This document shows positions 1-10,623 of a DNA stretch of 64,000 nucleotides, piece by piece. The translations under genes and the position numbers were made by a program. Each line of letters opens with the position of its first letter. Position 1 is the stretch's first letter. Below the pieces are notes generated by a model that was not told the origin of the DNA, did not search any database, and saw nothing but the letters and a program-made list of their open reading frames with translations. Location of the stretch: the NCBI RefSeq assembly GCF_004359505.1, contig NZ_SCWE01000002.1, positions 62,001 through 126,000 of the forward strand, read 5' to 3'. This DNA is from Macrococcus hajekii. GTDB lineage: Bacteria > Bacillota > Bacilli > Staphylococcales > Staphylococcaceae.

Positions 1-175
1 ACTCATCAAGCTGAGAGACGACTTTCTGTGCAGACTGTGAACCACGCTTCCCTTCAGCGACAAGCTGATTCAGGCGAGAGTGTCTGACTTTAACGATAGC
101 AAATTCTGTCGCTACGAAAAACGCTGTCAAAATGATAAGTATTGTAAATATTAATAAATTGATAAAGGTTTCCAA
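1..175 (-). CDS. CNNM/CorC-family membrane protein (hemolysin-like), partial
   Basis: Only the first 58 codons lie in the window; the gene runs off the left edge. The TTG start at 175 is chosen because a GGAGG site sits just upstream and no ATG fits. A hydrophobic helix (about residues 3-24) is followed by [10 protein letters not shown], the usual beginning of the DUF21/CNNM domain. Members of this family (for example staphylococcal MpfA) are integral membrane proteins linked to Mg2+ homeostasis. It starts 12 nt after the stop of the MerR gene, so the two were probably one transcript. Confidence 0.75.
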   Translation of the reverse strand, partial: METFINLLIFTILIILTAFFVATEFAIVKVRHSRLNQLVAEGKRGSQSAQKVVSQLDE

Positions 176-187
176 TTAAATCCTCCG

Positions 188-546
188 TTAATGTAATAGT
201 AATAACAGTGATTTTATCACTGCTAAATCTTTAATAGCTAATTGCTTAATCTGATCCAGATTATCTGACTGGACTATGCGCTGAATGTCCTGTTCCAGTT
301 CTTTCACTCGATTTTCGAGTGTACGTGCGGGAGTGATGATCTGACGGATATCACTGAGAGACTTACCTTGCTGTTTCAGATTTTCTATCATGTGTACCCG
401 TTCAACCATCGCTGCACTGTACATACGATAATTTTTTGCTGTCCGTTCGAAATCCAGCAGATTTATCTGCGTGTAATAATCGATTGTCCGATTAGTGACT
501 CCTGCTGCTTTTGCGAGTTCACCGATTTTTAATAAGTCCTTCCCAT
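188..546 (-). pseudogene. MerR-family regulator with 5' frameshift
   Basis: The long reading frame encodes a MerR-type protein: a winged-helix start (KIGELAKAAGVTNRTIDYY) followed by a coiled-coil tail (about residues 50-110). This frame has no usable start codon. The only ATG with a good ribosome site (GGAGGG at 553-558) is at 546, in another frame, and stops after five codons. One extra A in the GGGAAGG run near 541-543 would join ATG to the MerR frame as M-G-K-D-L-L-K-I-G. The gene is therefore either broken by a one-base deletion or carries a sequencing error. An internal ATG at 424 would give only the coiled-coil half. It lies upstream of and close to the CNNM gene it may have controlled. 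Confidence 0.7.
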
Positions 547-606
547 TGATTTTCCCTCCAAACCGTCACGTAATGGTTTTATTATAGAGGATTATCATTC
601 TAATCA

Positions 607-632
607 CAAAAAAACAGCCTTATAGAAGGCTG
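607..632 (-). terminator. Rho-independent terminator after the acetyltransferase
   Basis: Inverted repeat ACAGCCT/AGGCTGT (614-620 and 626-632) followed on the minus strand by a run of seven T. Confidence 0.8.
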
Positions 633-1067
633 TTAATCAAGTTCCATATCGATATGAGGAATATTGATGATTTCATAAACATCAGATGTCACTTCAAAGC
701 CAAATGATTTGTAGAAATCTTTTAAGTACGCTTGCGCTGATATTTTAATCAGTTTACCGGGATATAATCTTTGAATTTCATCAATAGTAAACTGTACAAT
801 CTGGCGTCCCAGCTTCTGTTTACGGTATGCCTCCGGTACAAGTACGCGTCCAAATTTTACATAATCGGGCGTATCAATAATACGGGCATAAGCTGCAATT
901 TTGTCCCCATCTTCTATTAAGACATGTTTACATGTCCGGTCGTAGTCATCAATCTCTCTATAATTTCCCCCTTGTTCAATGACAAAGACTTTGATACGCT
1001 CTTCCATAATATCCAACACTTCTTCCGGCGTTAAATCATGCAGTTCTCTTACTTTGAATTCCATCAT
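633..1067 (-). CDS. GNAT acetyltransferase, ElaA-like
   Basis: A 144-residue GNAT-fold protein. The acetyl-CoA loop is visible as RVLVPEAYRKQKLGRQIV (about residues 70-87), and the FYKSFGFE strand near the end is typical of the fold. The opening (VRELHDLTPEEVLDIMEERIKVFVIEQ) is that of the ElaA branch. The substrate is unknown. Start taken at 1067 (ATG ATG, RBS AAAGGGG); the second ATG at 1064 is equally possible. A longer frame from 1148 overlaps the clpL terminator and is unlikely. Confidence 0.75.
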   Translation of the reverse strand: MMEFKVRELHDLTPEEVLDIMEERIKVFVIEQGGNYREIDDYDRTCKHVLIEDGDKIAAYARIIDTPDYVKFGRVLVPEAYRKQKLGRQIVQFTIDEIQRLYPGKLIKISAQAYLKDFYKSFGFEVTSDVYEIINIPHIDMELD

Positions 1068-1109
1068 AACAACCCCTTTAATGAAAGTTATTTTCATTAT
1101 ACACCACTC

Positions 1110-1140
1110 AAAAAAAGACCGCCCACTTTTGTGGACGGTC
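1110..1140 (-). terminator. clpL terminator
   Basis: Near-perfect 10-bp stem (GACCGTCCAC/GTGGGCGGTC in RNA sense) with a T run at 1110-1116, directly after the clpL stop. Confidence 0.85.
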
Positions 1141-1147
1141 GCTATCA

Positions 1148-3235
1148 TTATTCATTAATCGTCAGCTGATCGTCTTTCACGTTGATATTCACTTCCTTGA
1201 CTTCTGGATTATCCAGGTAGTAATCAGTGATCATATCACGGACGTTCTGTTCAACGACACGACGTAATGGTCTTGCACCGAGTTTTTCATCGTAGCCTTG
1301 TTCGATGAGCCAGTTTTTCGCTTCATCTGTGATGTTCATTGTGATTTCTTTTTTATCCAGTGTGCGCTGAACATCTGCTAACATCAATTCAACAATCTGC
1401 TGTAAGTCTTCTTTACTTAAATGTTTGAATTCCACAATCGCATTGAATCGGTTCAGGAATTCTGGGCGGAAGTAGTGTTTTAAGTCATCAAAGATGCTGT
1501 CTTTATCCGCTTCCTGACCATCACCGAAACCAGCGTTTGATGTTGCGATAATGATTGTATTTTTGAAGTTGACGATATTACCTTGACCATCAGTCAGTTT
1601 ACCATCGTCCAATACTTGCAGTAATAAAGTCAGAATCTGCGGGTTAGCTTTCTCAATCTCATCAAACAGAATAACTGAGTAAGGATTACGTCTCACTTGT
1701 TCAGTCAATGTGTTGGAGTTGTCATCATAACCGACATAACCTGCTGTTGTACCAATCATTTTAGACACTGCTGTCTGATCCATATATTCACTCATATCAA
1801 GTCTGATGAGTGAATCTTTGTTACCAAAGAGGTCAACCGCCAGCTGTTTCGCAAGTTCTGTCTTACCGACACCTGTCGGGCCGACGAATAGGAAGCTGCC
1901 GATTGGACGGTTGCCTTCATCGAAACCAGCACGGTTACGTCTGATGGCACGGGATACAGCTTTCACCGCATCAGCCTGCCCGATGATTTTTTCTTCCAGA
2001 CGTGACTGAATATTTTTCAGACGCTCTAAATCATCGGAATCCATTTTAGAAACCGGGATACCTGTTAAACGTTCAACTGTCGCAGCCACTTCATCCACTG
2101 TCACTGTGTTTTTGTTGTCATCATGTGCGGCTGACACTTTATCGTTCAGTTCTTTGATCTGTGCCTGAATATTGCTTGCTTTTTCATATTCTTCGTTCTG
2201 CACCGCTTTTTCTTTTTCTTCAGTTAATGCAGCGATTTCCTTTTCAGCTTCCACTTTATCCACTGCTGTATGAGCAGCAGAAACGTGTGCTGCTGAGATA
2301 TCCATCAAGTCAATCGCTTTATCTGGCAATGTACGCTGTGGAATGTACTGGATAGATAAATCGATTGCTGCTTTTAATGCTTCGTCCGGGATTTCTACGT
2401 TATGGTGTTTCTCGTAGTTATCACGGATGCCTTTTAAAATCTCGAAAGCATCTTCTTTAGAAGGTTCATTGACCACGACTTCATTGAAACGACGTGATAA
2501 TGCAGCATCTTTTAAGATTGTATTACGATATTCATCCTGAGTAGTCGCACCAATCACTGAGATTTCTCCACGGCTGAGCGCAGGTTTGATGATATCTGAC
2601 AGACCTTTACTGCCTGAGTCGCCGCCAGTAGAACCCGCACCAATGATCTGATGGATTTCATCCAGGAACAGAACGATGTTGCCATGTGATTTCACTTCAT
2701 CCAGCAATTTCTGAACGTTCTCTTCAAATGCACCACGATACTGTGTACCTGCTTCCAGTGCTGAAATATCTAATGAATAGATTTCTTTATCTTTGATTGA
2801 AGCAGGCACATTGCCTTTAACAATCTCCTGAGCGAGACCTTCAACAATCGCTGTTTTACCGACCCCTGCTTCACCGACTAAAATCGGATTGTTTTTAATA
2901 CGACGGCTTAATACTTCCGCTGTATCCTGAATCTCTTTGTCACGGCCGATTACTGGATCTAGTTGACCCTGACGTGCCTCCTCAGTTAAGTTACGGCCTA
3001 ATTTACCTAATATGCCATCAGCAGATAATGCTTTACCTTGTGATTGAGCAGGTAACTGCTGCTGGTCTTCTTTGAACTGATAGCCTTGCTGTTTAAGTGC
3101 TGCTAGTTGTTCAGGTGTTACTTCATGTCCATTTATATAGTAGCGTTTTTTAGTGTAATTATTATTTGCATTCATCTCGTTAAACATACTGTTAAATAAT
3201 GCATCAAAATCGTTGTTGAAAAATGAGTTATTCAT
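1148..3235 (-). CDS. clpL: Clp ATPase ClpL, protein disaggregase/chaperone
   Basis: A 695-residue class 2 Clp/Hsp100 protein with two AAA+ modules: Walker A GEAGVGKT (121-128) with Walker B FLDEIH, then a middle coiled coil (about 320-370), then a second Walker A GPTGVGKT (about 452) with Walker B LFDEIEKA. The C-terminal D2-small domain ([11 protein letters not shown]) is complete. The short N-terminus rich in Asn/Phe lacks the usual double Clp-N repeat, which fits ClpL rather than ClpC or ClpB. No ClpP-docking IGF-type loop was noticed. ClpL is a heat-shock chaperone that resolubilises aggregates. Regulated by CtsR (see operators upstream). RBS TTAGGAGGA precedes ATG. Confidence 0.92.
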   Translation of the reverse strand: MNNSFFNNDFDALFNSMFNEMNANNNYTKKRYYINGHEVTPEQLAALKQQGYQFKEDQQQLPAQSQGKALSADGILGKLGRNLTEEARQGQLDPVIGRDKEIQDTAEVLSRRIKNNPILVGEAGVGKTAIVEGLAQEIVKGNVPASIKDKEIYSLDISALEAGTQYRGAFEENVQKLLDEVKSHGNIVLFLDEIHQIIGAGSTGGDSGSKGLSDIIKPALSRGEISVIGATTQDEYRNTILKDAALSRRFNEVVVNEPSKEDAFEILKGIRDNYEKHHNVEIPDEALKAAIDLSIQYIPQRTLPDKAIDLMDISAAHVSAAHTAVDKVEAEKEIAALTEEKEKAVQNEEYEKASNIQAQIKELNDKVSAAHDDNKNTVTVDEVAATVERLTGIPVSKMDSDDLERLKNIQSRLEEKIIGQADAVKAVSRAIRRNRAGFDEGNRPIGSFLFVGPTGVGKTELAKQLAVDLFGNKDSLIRLDMSEYMDQTAVSKMIGTTAGYVGYDDNSNTLTEQVRRNPYSVILFDEIEKANPQILTLLLQVLDDGKLTDGQGNIVNFKNTIIIATSNAGFGDGQEADKDSIFDDLKHYFRPEFLNRFNAIVEFKHLSKEDLQQIVELMLADVQRTLDKKEITMNITDEAKNWLIEQGYDEKLGARPLRRVVEQNVRDMITDYYLDNPEVKEVNINVKDDQLTINE

Positions 3236-3302
3236 AACTAATTCCTCCTAATATTCAATTGTCATTTTACTATCAAAGGTGTCTTATTCCTTTGATATAT
3301 TC

Positions 3303-3331
3303 ATTATATACCCAAGGTCAAAAAAGGTCAA
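3303..3331 (-). promoter_or_regulatory. clpL sigma-A promoter
   Basis: On the minus strand TTGACC (3326-3331), a 17-nt spacer, then TATAAT (3303-3308), about 70 nt before the clpL ATG. Confidence 0.8.
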
Positions 3332-3355
3332 ACATTTTGTTGACCTTTTTTGACT
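3316..3355 (-). promoter_or_regulatory. Two opposed CtsR operators
   Basis: Plus-strand GGTCAAA-AAA-GGTCAAA (3316-3332) is an exact tandem-heptad CtsR box. A second copy, AGTCAAA-AAA-GGTCAAC, lies on the opposite strand at 3339-3355. The first covers the clpL -35 element, so bound CtsR would block RNA polymerase. Confidence 0.85.
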
Positions 3356-3373
3356 ATTAATTTTCACATAAAA

Positions 3374-3397
3374 AAGAGCCTCTATTTAGAGACTCTT
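3374..3397 (-). terminator. Terminator overlapping end of the small membrane gene
   Basis: Inverted repeat AAGAGYCTCTA with one mismatch, followed on the minus strand by TTTTT. It overlaps the stop codon at 3382. Confidence 0.65.
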
Positions 3398-3561
3398 CCT
3401 TCAATCTGATGATTTAATTTTGTCTGGCGGTTACACAGAATGGCATAGGTCAATAAACCTAATCCAAGGCCGATGATAACAGCGGGGCCTTCCTGATCAA
3501 AAAGCATACCAATACCTAAGCAGATAAATAATAACGCTGGAATAATATATGTAATATTCAT
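3382..3561 (-). CDS. Small two-helix membrane protein (59 aa)
   Basis: ATG at 3561 is preceded by a strong GGGGAGAGAG ribosome site. The 59-residue product has two hydrophobic segments (about 3-19 and 26-42) around a DQEGP turn, and a polar basic tail. It follows the lysine operon by 66 nt on the same strand and ends in its own terminator, so it may be the last gene of that transcript. No family recognised; function unknown. Confidence 0.55.
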   Translation of the reverse strand: MNITYIIPALLFICLGIGMLFDQEGPAVIIGLGLGLLTYAILCNRQTKLNHQIEGRVSK

Positions 3562-3627
3562 TCTCTCTCCCCTTTTGATGAATATTTCTAGCTTATCATC
3601 ATTTTACCAGATTCAGGGAGCTTTAAA

Positions 3628-4794
3628 CTATTGTTTTGGATAACTTTTAAGAAATTTTTCCAGACGATTACAGCCTTCAACGATTTCTTCCATTGTACTC
3701 GCAAATGATAGACGGATATACCCTTCGCCGTACGAGGTAAAGGCTGCACCAGGTACAACTGCGACTTGCTCCGCTTCCAGCAGGTCAGTTGCAAATTGAA
3801 AAGAATCTGAATGGTATGCGGATATATTCGGTAGTATGTAGAATGCACCGGTTGGTCGTTCCACCGGCAGTCCCATCTGAGTCAATCTATCGTATAGATA
3901 GTCCCTTCTCTCGATATAGGCTGTATTCATATGCTTAAGCATCTGCTTACTATTTGGATGAGTCAACGCTGCAATTGCCCCGTACTGTGAAGGTGTTGCC
4001 ACACAGATGGAGTTATAGAGATGCACTTTTGTGACTTGATCAATCGCATATTCCGGTGCCAGTATATAACCCATACGTGCACCCGTAATCGCATGTGATT
4101 TAGATAAACCATTAATATAAAAGAGCTGGTTGCGCACTTCCGGATATTCAATAAAGGAATGATGTTCTCCTTCATATATATTCTCGGAATAAATTTCATC
4201 AGTAATAATGAAGATTTCCTTATCTTTCAGTAACTGAACAAGTGACTGAATCACGTCAGCACTTAACGTTGTGCCTGTAGGATTCGTCGGATAGTTGAAT
4301 AGAATTGCTTTTGTCTTAGGCGTAAGCGCCGCTTCAATCTGTTCAGCAGTCGGCACGAAATGTGTGGCTGTCGTATCAACAAATACTGTTTTCGCACCAA
4401 GCAACTGGATAAGGGGTTCGTATCCTGCATAAGCAGGCGCCGGAATAATGACCTCATCACCTGCATCCAGAATAGCTCTGAAAATACTATCTATTGCCTC
4501 TGAGCCACCATTCGTCACCAGTACTTCAGTTTCCGGGTCATACTCGCTATTGAAACGTTGTGCGGTATAGTCTGTGATGGCTGTTCTAAGTTCTATCAGC
4601 CCTTTGTTATGCGTGTAGCGTAACTTGCCGGCTTCTACCGCATCTACCATTGCCTGTCTGATGAAATCCGGCGCATCAAATCCTGACTGACCGAGCGTCA
4701 GATTGATACCGTTCTCGTACTGACTGACTTTATTCGCGAACTGACGAGTGCCAGGTACTTGCAAAGCGGTCACACGGTCATTGAATTGTGGCAT
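3628..4794 (-). CDS. patA: PLP aminotransferase, probable N-acetyl-LL-diaminopimelate aminotransferase
   Basis: A 388-residue class I/II aminotransferase. Visible motifs: NGGSEA near 95-100, NYPTNPTG (168-174), the substrate/PLP stretch IITDEIY (196-202) and the Schiff-base lysine in INGLSKSHAITGARMGY (K232). Its place as last gene of the lysine operon, 13 nt after lysA, and the presence of dapD and an M20 deacetylase point to the acetylated diaminopimelate route, where this enzyme moves an amino group from glutamate to N-acetyl-2-amino-6-oxopimelate. A broader specificity aromatic/aspartate aminotransferase cannot be excluded from sequence alone. Confidence 0.8.
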   Translation of the reverse strand: MPQFNDRVTALQVPGTRQFANKVSQYENGINLTLGQSGFDAPDFIRQAMVDAVEAGKLRYTHNKGLIELRTAITDYTAQRFNSEYDPETEVLVTNGGSEAIDSIFRAILDAGDEVIIPAPAYAGYEPLIQLLGAKTVFVDTTATHFVPTAEQIEAALTPKTKAILFNYPTNPTGTTLSADVIQSLVQLLKDKEIFIITDEIYSENIYEGEHHSFIEYPEVRNQLFYINGLSKSHAITGARMGYILAPEYAIDQVTKVHLYNSICVATPSQYGAIAALTHPNSKQMLKHMNTAYIERRDYLYDRLTQMGLPVERPTGAFYILPNISAYHSDSFQFATDLLEAEQVAVVPGAAFTSYGEGYIRLSFASTMEEIVEGCNRLEKFLKSYPKQ

Positions 4795-4807
4795 GATTCA
4801 TTCCTCC

Positions 4808-6070
4808 TTAGATGATGTCATTCTGAATCAATTGTGCTAGTGTCTGACGTTTAATAACCGGGCGGACACCTGATTCTGAGACAAAGACAACTGCCGGCTT
4901 CACCATCTGGTTGTAGTTTGAGCTCATACTATAGTGATAAGCGCCTGTTGATAAGACTGCAAGTAAATCTCCACGTTTAATACTTGCGGGGAGTTTAATA
5001 TCACGACGGATAATATCTCCAGATTCGCATAACTTTCCTGCGATGGTCATCGTCTTGTCATGCGTCTCCTCACGGTCAACAAGTCGAAGTTCATATTTCG
5101 CATCATAGAGTGCCGTACGAATGTGATCGCTCATGCCTCCATCAATCGAAACATAGTAGTTCGTATCAGGAATCTCTTTAATGGTGCCCACTTCGTACAG
5201 TGTAATACCTGCTTCTCCGACGATAGAACGCCCTGGTTCAAGTGAAAGTTCCGGCACCGGATAACTATGAGCTTCACATGCTGCTTGAACCGCCTGGGTA
5301 ATGGTTTTGATACCTTCTTCTATCGGATAGCTGACATCATCGTCCGTATATTTAATGCTGAAGCCACCGCCGATATTTAGTACTTGAATGTCGATATCAT
5401 TCTCTTTTAACCATTCAATAACGAGCTTCACAGTTTCTACTGTACCAGTCGATTCAAAAATCTGTGAACCAATATGGAAGTGAACACCCATAAAATCAAT
5501 ATGTTCAGCTGCTTCAATCTGACGAACACCTTCCAGCGCCAGTCTTTTTTTAATGCTGAGACCAAACTTACTATCTTCCTGACCCGTCTGAATGAATTCA
5601 TGGGTATGCGCTTCAACACCTGGATTAATACGAAGCACTGCTTTTACCTGTTTCGTCGCCAGGCGGTCGATACGTGCAATTTCGTCCAGACTATCAATGA
5701 CAAAATATTCGACACCAGATTCAATTGCATAGAGTATCTCCCAGTCTGTCTTATTATTGCCGTGGAAATGAATGCGTTCCGGTGCTACATTGGATTGAAG
5801 CGCTGTATAAAGTTCTCCTTCACTGACAACATCAAGACCCATGTCTTCCTCTGCCATCATGTTAAAAAGCTGAACAGCAGAAAATGCTTTTGAAGCATAG
5901 GAAATCGTGTAATTCAGTCCCGAATCCTGAAGTGCAGTATGGAATCTATGGCACTGCTGACGAATCATTGTTTCATCATAAACGAACAGAGGTGTGCCAT
6001 ATTCACCAGCAATATCTTTGAGCCTGTGACCATGCATCGTCAGTTCATTGTCTATATATTGTAATGTCAT
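4808..6070 (-). CDS. lysA: Diaminopimelate decarboxylase
   Basis: A 420-residue group IV PLP decarboxylase that makes L-lysine from meso-diaminopimelate, the last step of the pathway. The PLP lysine is in SYASKAF (K61), the phosphate loop is NIGGGFSIKY (about 237-246), the EPGRS motif follows, and the catalytic cysteine is in CESGD. Full family length. It begins directly after the alr stop (1 nt from it), with AGGAGAT as ribosome site inside alr, which suggests coupled translation. Confidence 0.93.
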   Translation of the reverse strand: MTLQYIDNELTMHGHRLKDIAGEYGTPLFVYDETMIRQQCHRFHTALQDSGLNYTISYASKAFSAVQLFNMMAEEDMGLDVVSEGELYTALQSNVAPERIHFHGNNKTDWEILYAIESGVEYFVIDSLDEIARIDRLATKQVKAVLRINPGVEAHTHEFIQTGQEDSKFGLSIKKRLALEGVRQIEAAEHIDFMGVHFHIGSQIFESTGTVETVKLVIEWLKENDIDIQVLNIGGGFSIKYTDDDVSYPIEEGIKTITQAVQAACEAHSYPVPELSLEPGRSIVGEAGITLYEVGTIKEIPDTNYYVSIDGGMSDHIRTALYDAKYELRLVDREETHDKTMTIAGKLCESGDIIRRDIKLPASIKRGDLLAVLSTGAYHYSMSSNYNQMVKPAVVFVSESGVRPVIKRQTLAQLIQNDII

Positions 6071-7135
6071 TTAAATAATCTCCTTTTTCAACGAATGATG
6101 ATTGAGGGCACTGAGCTGTTCTGAATTTGCGCCTACCCCTTTGAATGTATGTTCATCTATACGAATATCATTGCTGTATAAAATAACGGTATCACCTTGC
6201 TTAACCTTGTCATCTACTTCAACAAAAAGGTGACTCATCATCAGTGCGCGAATCGGATAACGTCTCCCGTTAATCAGACAATCATGCTGACTTCTTGTAC
6301 GGAGAATACCATCACCATATCCGATATCAATCACTGCGATTTCCGTCTCTTTATCTGCTGTATAAGCGAAACTATAGCCCGCTGATTCTCCTGCCCCAAG
6401 AGTGCGGATCTGGATAACATTCGCACTCACTGTCAAGGCCTGGACTGTCACTTTCTCGTCCAGATTTGAGTACGGTCTGCTGCCGTAGAGAATAATGCCA
6501 AGTCGAGCATGTGTATGCTGAGCAAAAAGGCCATCTCTAACGAAGCTCGCACTGTTCTGAGCATGTACGAAGTCAAAATGATAATCCGCAAGCATCGCCT
6601 CAAGTCCAGTCAGCCATGCTGATTTCTCATCATTATAATCTAGTACATCAAACTCATCGGCATAACCGAAATGAGTCCAGATACCCCTGATATGCATCTG
6701 TTCATGCTGTAGACGTTGTTCATCAAGTTTAATGACTGCTCTCATTTCATCGAATGTTTTAAATCCAGAACGATGAAGTAGGTTCTCAAATTCCATGTGA
6801 ACATGGATGCCAGACAGTTCAGCTTGATACTGTCTGTAAAATTCAAGCGAAGGTAATGTCATGTGTATGTCATTCTCTTTGAGAACCGCAAATTCTGTTG
6901 TCGGATTCATCAGGAAAATAGTAGCTTGAGGCGCTAGTTCACGTACGCGTACTGCTTCGTGCAGCACCGTCGTACTGAACGTATTGATACCCGCTGCCAG
7001 AAATGCATTCACTGCGAAGTCCAGTCCATAATGGTAGGCATTATTCTTCACCACTGCCATAACCGGCTGTCCTTGTATCACATGTTGAATGTTATCTTTA
7101 AATGTCTGTGTATCAAGTGTCCATTTTGCCGTCAT
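6071..7135 (-). CDS. alr: Alanine racemase, operon copy
   Basis: A 354-residue fold-III PLP racemase: PLP lysine in [11 protein letters not shown] (K30), the beta-barrel stretch [22 protein letters not shown] around residues 205-226, and the IGYGDG motif that binds the cofactor phosphate. It would interconvert L- and D-alanine for cell-wall peptide synthesis. The staphylococcal dap operon also carries an alr-like gene at this position. It overlaps the M20 gene by 4 nt (ATGA). Its sequence is short and divergent, so racemisation of another amino acid is possible. Confidence 0.85.
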   Translation of the reverse strand: MTAKWTLDTQTFKDNIQHVIQGQPVMAVVKNNAYHYGLDFAVNAFLAAGINTFSTTVLHEAVRVRELAPQATIFLMNPTTEFAVLKENDIHMTLPSLEFYRQYQAELSGIHVHMEFENLLHRSGFKTFDEMRAVIKLDEQRLQHEQMHIRGIWTHFGYADEFDVLDYNDEKSAWLTGLEAMLADYHFDFVHAQNSASFVRDGLFAQHTHARLGIILYGSRPYSNLDEKVTVQALTVSANVIQIRTLGAGESAGYSFAYTADKETEIAVIDIGYGDGILRTRSQHDCLINGRRYPIRALMMSHLFVEVDDKVKQGDTVILYSNDIRIDEHTFKGVGANSEQLSALNHHSLKKEII

Positions 7136-8277
7136 AATGTCGCCTCAAATCTCGCGAGAATAGCGCTAAACAAATCTACGCCACCCAGCAGTACATGTTC
7201 ATCAAAGTTCAATGTTGAAGTATGCAATCCTGTCACAAATTGCTGCTCGGCGTTACGGCATCCTAAAAAGGCAAAGGCTGTTGGAGCGACCTGACTATAG
7301 AAGGCGAAGTCTTCACCGAATAAATAAGGTTCCTCTTTTTCAATCCATTCCAGTGATGTCTCTTCACTTGCCTGCTTCATCAGCTGATAGGCATCTGTAT
7401 CGTTAGAAGTAGACGGATAACCTTCAGAAAATTTTACTTCAACAGCTGTGCCTGTCACCACTGAACAAGCTTCTGCAATCTTTAACATCTGTTCTTTTAC
7501 TGTCGCTAAGTCATCAGCAGCATATGTTCTGATCGTTCCTTCCAGATAACCGTTAGAAGGCACCGTATTGATTGCCTCACCTGCATGAAACTGACCGATA
7601 TGCACAATATTCTGCCTGAGTCCCGGCAGATGATAATGCTGAAGCTGTGAAATCTGACTCAGAATAAAGCTCAGCGCTTCACCAGCGGAATGACCTTGTT
7701 CTTTATTTGCAACATGTGCAGATAATCCTTTAATGAAAAAACGATATTCTGTCGCACTCGCTGTGATCGGTCCTGGCTTTGATAAAACCAGGCCTTCTTC
7801 ATTGTTAGGCATCATATGCAGACCGAAAATATAATCAGGCTTTAATTTGAATGAATAGGCATTCAGCAGCTGGTTTGCACCCGCCTCTGTTTCTTCTGAA
7901 GGCTGAAATATGAAATAGACAGTGGCCGTCAGCTTGCCCGCATCGTATAACGCCTTAACACGCTTAGCAAATGCGAGCAGAATCGTAGTATGACCATCAT
8001 GTCCACATGCATGCATAACATGGTCAACACTCGAACGATAGTCCACATCATTCTCCTCATGGATCGGCAGGGCATCTATATCGGCACGAAAAGCAACTGC
8101 CTGCTCTGTTGTGCCTTTAAGATAGCCAATCACACCGGTCGGCAGTGGTGTATCATATGGAATGTCCAGCGCATCCAGTTCATTTTTAATGAAAGCTGTT
8201 GTTTCAAATTCCTGCATGCTCAGTTCCGGATGTTGATGCAGCCAGCGTCTTGTCTCTTTCAAATATTCATATTCCAT
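7132..8277 (-). CDS. M20 amidohydrolase, probable N-acetyldiaminopimelate deacetylase
   Basis: A 381-residue M20D metallopeptidase (HipO/DapL group). Metal ligands are visible: HACGHDGH near residues 100-107, the glutamate pair in [10 protein letters not shown], and HMMPN later on, with the dimerisation domain between about 185 and 295. In this operon it should remove acetyl from N-acetyl-LL-diaminopimelate. The start at 8277 is preferred (GAGGTG at the right distance) over a GTG at 8286. It lies 17 nt after dapD. Confidence 0.85.
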   Translation of the reverse strand: MEYEYLKETRRWLHQHPELSMQEFETTAFIKNELDALDIPYDTPLPTGVIGYLKGTTEQAVAFRADIDALPIHEENDVDYRSSVDHVMHACGHDGHTTILLAFAKRVKALYDAGKLTATVYFIFQPSEETEAGANQLLNAYSFKLKPDYIFGLHMMPNNEEGLVLSKPGPITASATEYRFFIKGLSAHVANKEQGHSAGEALSFILSQISQLQHYHLPGLRQNIVHIGQFHAGEAINTVPSNGYLEGTIRTYAADDLATVKEQMLKIAEACSVVTGTAVEVKFSEGYPSTSNDTDAYQLMKQASEETSLEWIEKEEPYLFGEDFAFYSQVAPTAFAFLGCRNAEQQFVTGLHTSTLNFDEHVLLGGVDLFSAILARFEATL

Positions 8278-8293
8278 TGCCTTCACCTCTTCA

Positions 8294-9013
8294 TTAGTCG
8301 TTCAATTTACGGAGTGCCTGTACAATCTCAATTTTAGAACCTTCTACTTCATGCGCCTGTTTAATAACACGTGCCGGCATCCCAGCTACCACTGCACCAG
8401 CAGGTACATCTTCCGTCACAATTGCGCCAGCAGCTACAACTGCTCCTTTACCGATGCGTACACCTTCAAGCACAACTGCATTAGCACCGATCAATACATC
8501 ATCTTCCACAATGACGGGCTGCGCACTTGGCGGTTCAATCACACCTGCAAGAACTGCGCCAGCACCCACATGGACATTTTTGCCTGTCGTTGCGCGGCCC
8601 CCGAGTGTTGCATTCATATCAATCATCGTCCCTGCGCCGACAACTGCACCGATATTTACTGTTGCACCCATCATGATAACTGCGCCGTCATGAATTTCAG
8701 CATGTTCACGAATCAATGCACCCGGTTCAATACGCGCATTGATTTTCGTCTGATCGATGAGTGGAATAGCTGAATTACGACGATCATACTCCACTTCCAC
8801 ACCTGTTATAACATTCTGATACGCCTCATAGAATGCAGACCAGTCTTTGAAGTCACCGAAAATAGTCTTTGATGATTCGCTGCCGAAGACTTTAAGTGTC
8901 TCAGGAAACGCAACTTCGCTGAAATTACCGTTCACATAAACTTTAACTGGTGTCTTCTTCTCGCTGTCACTAATATATTGAATGATTTCCTGTGCTGATT
9001 GTAATGTCATCAT
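8294..9013 (-). CDS. dapD: Tetrahydrodipicolinate N-acetyltransferase
   Basis: A 239-residue left-handed beta-helix acyltransferase (DapH type) with many hexapeptide repeats between about residues 90 and 205 (for example [20 protein letters not shown]). An N-terminal alpha domain precedes it. It acetylates tetrahydrodipicolinate with acetyl-CoA, which commits the pathway to the acetyl branch completed by the aminotransferase and deacetylase of the same operon. RBS AAAGGGGAGA before ATG ATG. Confidence 0.92.
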   Translation of the reverse strand: MMTLQSAQEIIQYISDSEKKTPVKVYVNGNFSEVAFPETLKVFGSESSKTIFGDFKDWSAFYEAYQNVITGVEVEYDRRNSAIPLIDQTKINARIEPGALIREHAEIHDGAVIMMGATVNIGAVVGAGTMIDMNATLGGRATTGKNVHVGAGAVLAGVIEPPSAQPVIVEDDVLIGANAVVLEGVRIGKGAVVAAGAIVTEDVPAGAVVAGMPARVIKQAHEVEGSKIEIVQALRKLND

Positions 9014-9025
9014 TATCTCCCCTTT

Positions 9026-9745
9026 TTATAAGTTATCAAATGTATAGTAGCCTTGTTTTTTGCTCACTAACTGCTCTGCTACATCCAGGCTGCCGCTTGC
9101 AAATATATCTTTGCTCTGTGCACGATGGATAATCTGAATCGTTTCGTCGTGACCGGCAAATAATACTTCATGCTCACCTACAATGGTACCGCCACGAACG
9201 ACATTGATACCGATCTCCTCGTCTGATCTTGCTTGTTCCGTCTGCGTACGGTCATAGACAGGGTACGCAGCTTCGCGTTTTTCTTTAATTGCATCATATA
9301 ATTTAACCAGTGTGCCGCTCGGTGCATCTACTTTTTTGCGATGATGCTTTTCTGTCAGTTCAATATCGAAATTCTGGAGAAGCGGTACACTGTATTTGAT
9401 GATTTCAGTCAGGATATGCACCCCGTAGCTCATATTAGCACTGAAGAAGACCGGTTTAGTCTCAGCAGCTCCTTCAAGTGCTTCTATAATTTCTTCCTTG
9501 CGTCCTGTTGTCGCCATCACAAGCGGAATATCATGCTGTTTTCTAATTACAGGCAGTGAAAGCTCTGGATGCGAGAAGTCAATGATGACATCCGCTTCCG
9601 GCCACTGTTCTTCTATCTTAAATGATGGATAAGGATATATCTTATCTGATTTCGTAATAATACCTGCAATGTGATCACCACGCTCTTCAGCTAGACGTGC
9701 AACACGTTCGTTCATTGCACCGTAACCTACTAAAAGAATTTTCAT
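9026..9745 (-). CDS. dapB: 4-hydroxy-tetrahydrodipicolinate reductase
   Basis: A 239-residue DapB. The N-terminal nucleotide fold starts [13 protein letters not shown], and the catalytic/substrate motif [14 protein letters not shown] lies near residues 130-143. It reduces the DapA product with NAD(P)H. The start codon overlaps the dapA stop by one base. Confidence 0.92.
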   Translation of the reverse strand: MKILLVGYGAMNERVARLAEERGDHIAGIITKSDKIYPYPSFKIEEQWPEADVIIDFSHPELSLPVIRKQHDIPLVMATTGRKEEIIEALEGAAETKPVFFSANMSYGVHILTEIIKYSVPLLQNFDIELTEKHHRKKVDAPSGTLVKLYDAIKEKREAAYPVYDRTQTEQARSDEEIGINVVRGGTIVGEHEVLFAGHDETIQIIHRAQSKDIFASGSLDVAEQLVSKKQGYYTFDNL

Positions 9746-10623
9746 TACGCTTCACCTTTATACGCTTGATAAGCCTCATGAATCACTTTGCTGTCTTCTT
9801 CTTCCAGAGGGACAAGCGGTAGTCTCACTTCTCCATTTGCAAACCCAAGTTCAGTCACCAGCGCTTTGATCGGCATTGGATTAACATCGACACCGAGTGC
9901 ATCAATCAGTGGACTGACTTTATTGAAGAGACGTTCTGCTTCTTGTGGATCAGATGCATATGTCTCGTAGATCGCCTGGAATTCGGCAGGAACTGCATTC
10001 GCAACAACCGAAATCACACCGTCACCTCCGCGCTCGTAAAACGGAATAATAGAGTCGTCATTACCACTATAGAGTGTGAAATCAGTTGATACAATCGCTC
10101 TGACCTGCTTCAGATATTCCATATCTCCTGTCGCATCTTTCAAGGCAACGATATAAGGATGCTCTGCTAATATTTTAATCGTCTCCGGTTCAATGGTCAT
10201 ATTCGTTCTGGCAGGCACATTATAGAGAACAACCGGTAACTGGACTGCTTCCGCAATCGCTGTGAAGTGGGCCAGTAATCCACGCTGATTTGTTTTATTA
10301 TAATAAGGTGTAATCAGCATAATGGCATCTGCATCTGCTTCTTTCACTTTCAGCGAGTGCTCAATAGAAGCCGCAGTATTATTAGTGCCTGTCCCTACAA
10401 CAATCGGCACTCGTCCATCTGATACTCTAACGGCCAGCCTTACAAGTTCAAGTTTTTCTTCCTCAGTGAGCGTTGAACCTTCTCCTGTCGTACCATTGAC
10501 GAATATAGACTGCATCCCATTATCGATTAGAAATTCGATATGTTTTTCAAATGTTGTATAGTCAACCTCCCCCTCTTTAAAAGGTGTTGTGACGGCGACT
10601 GCTGTCCCAGTAAATAATGTCAT
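9745..10623 (-). CDS. dapA: 4-hydroxy-tetrahydrodipicolinate synthase
   Basis: A 292-residue class I aldolase that condenses pyruvate with aspartate semialdehyde. The pyruvate-binding loop [11 protein letters not shown] is at about 43-53, the catalytic tyrosine is in [10 protein letters not shown] and the Schiff-base lysine in VALKDATGD (about 160). Full length. It overlaps dapB and asd by one base at each end, which indicates tight translational coupling. Confidence 0.94.
   Translation of the reverse strand: MTLFTGTAVAVTTPFKEGEVDYTTFEKHIEFLIDNGMQSIFVNGTTGEGSTLTEEEKLELVRLAVRVSDGRVPIVVGTGTNNTAASIEHSLKVKEADADAIMLITPYYNKTNQRGLLAHFTAIAEAVQLPVVLYNVPARTNMTIEPETIKILAEHPYIVALKDATGDMEYLKQVRAIVSTDFTLYSGNDDSIIPFYERGGDGVISVVANAVPAEFQAIYETYASDPQEAERLFNKVSPLIDALGVDVNPMPIKALVTELGFANGEVRLPLVPLEEEDSKVIHEAYQAYKGEA

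Noticed and set aside
5474-5893. 139-codon plus-strand frame over lysA
   Set aside because: Antisense to a well-conserved gene, no ribosome site, composition not protein-like.
8454-8693. Long plus-strand frame rich in Ala, Pro and Ser over dapD
   Set aside because: It is the antisense of the hexapeptide repeats of dapD. It has no ribosome site and its composition only mirrors the repeats.
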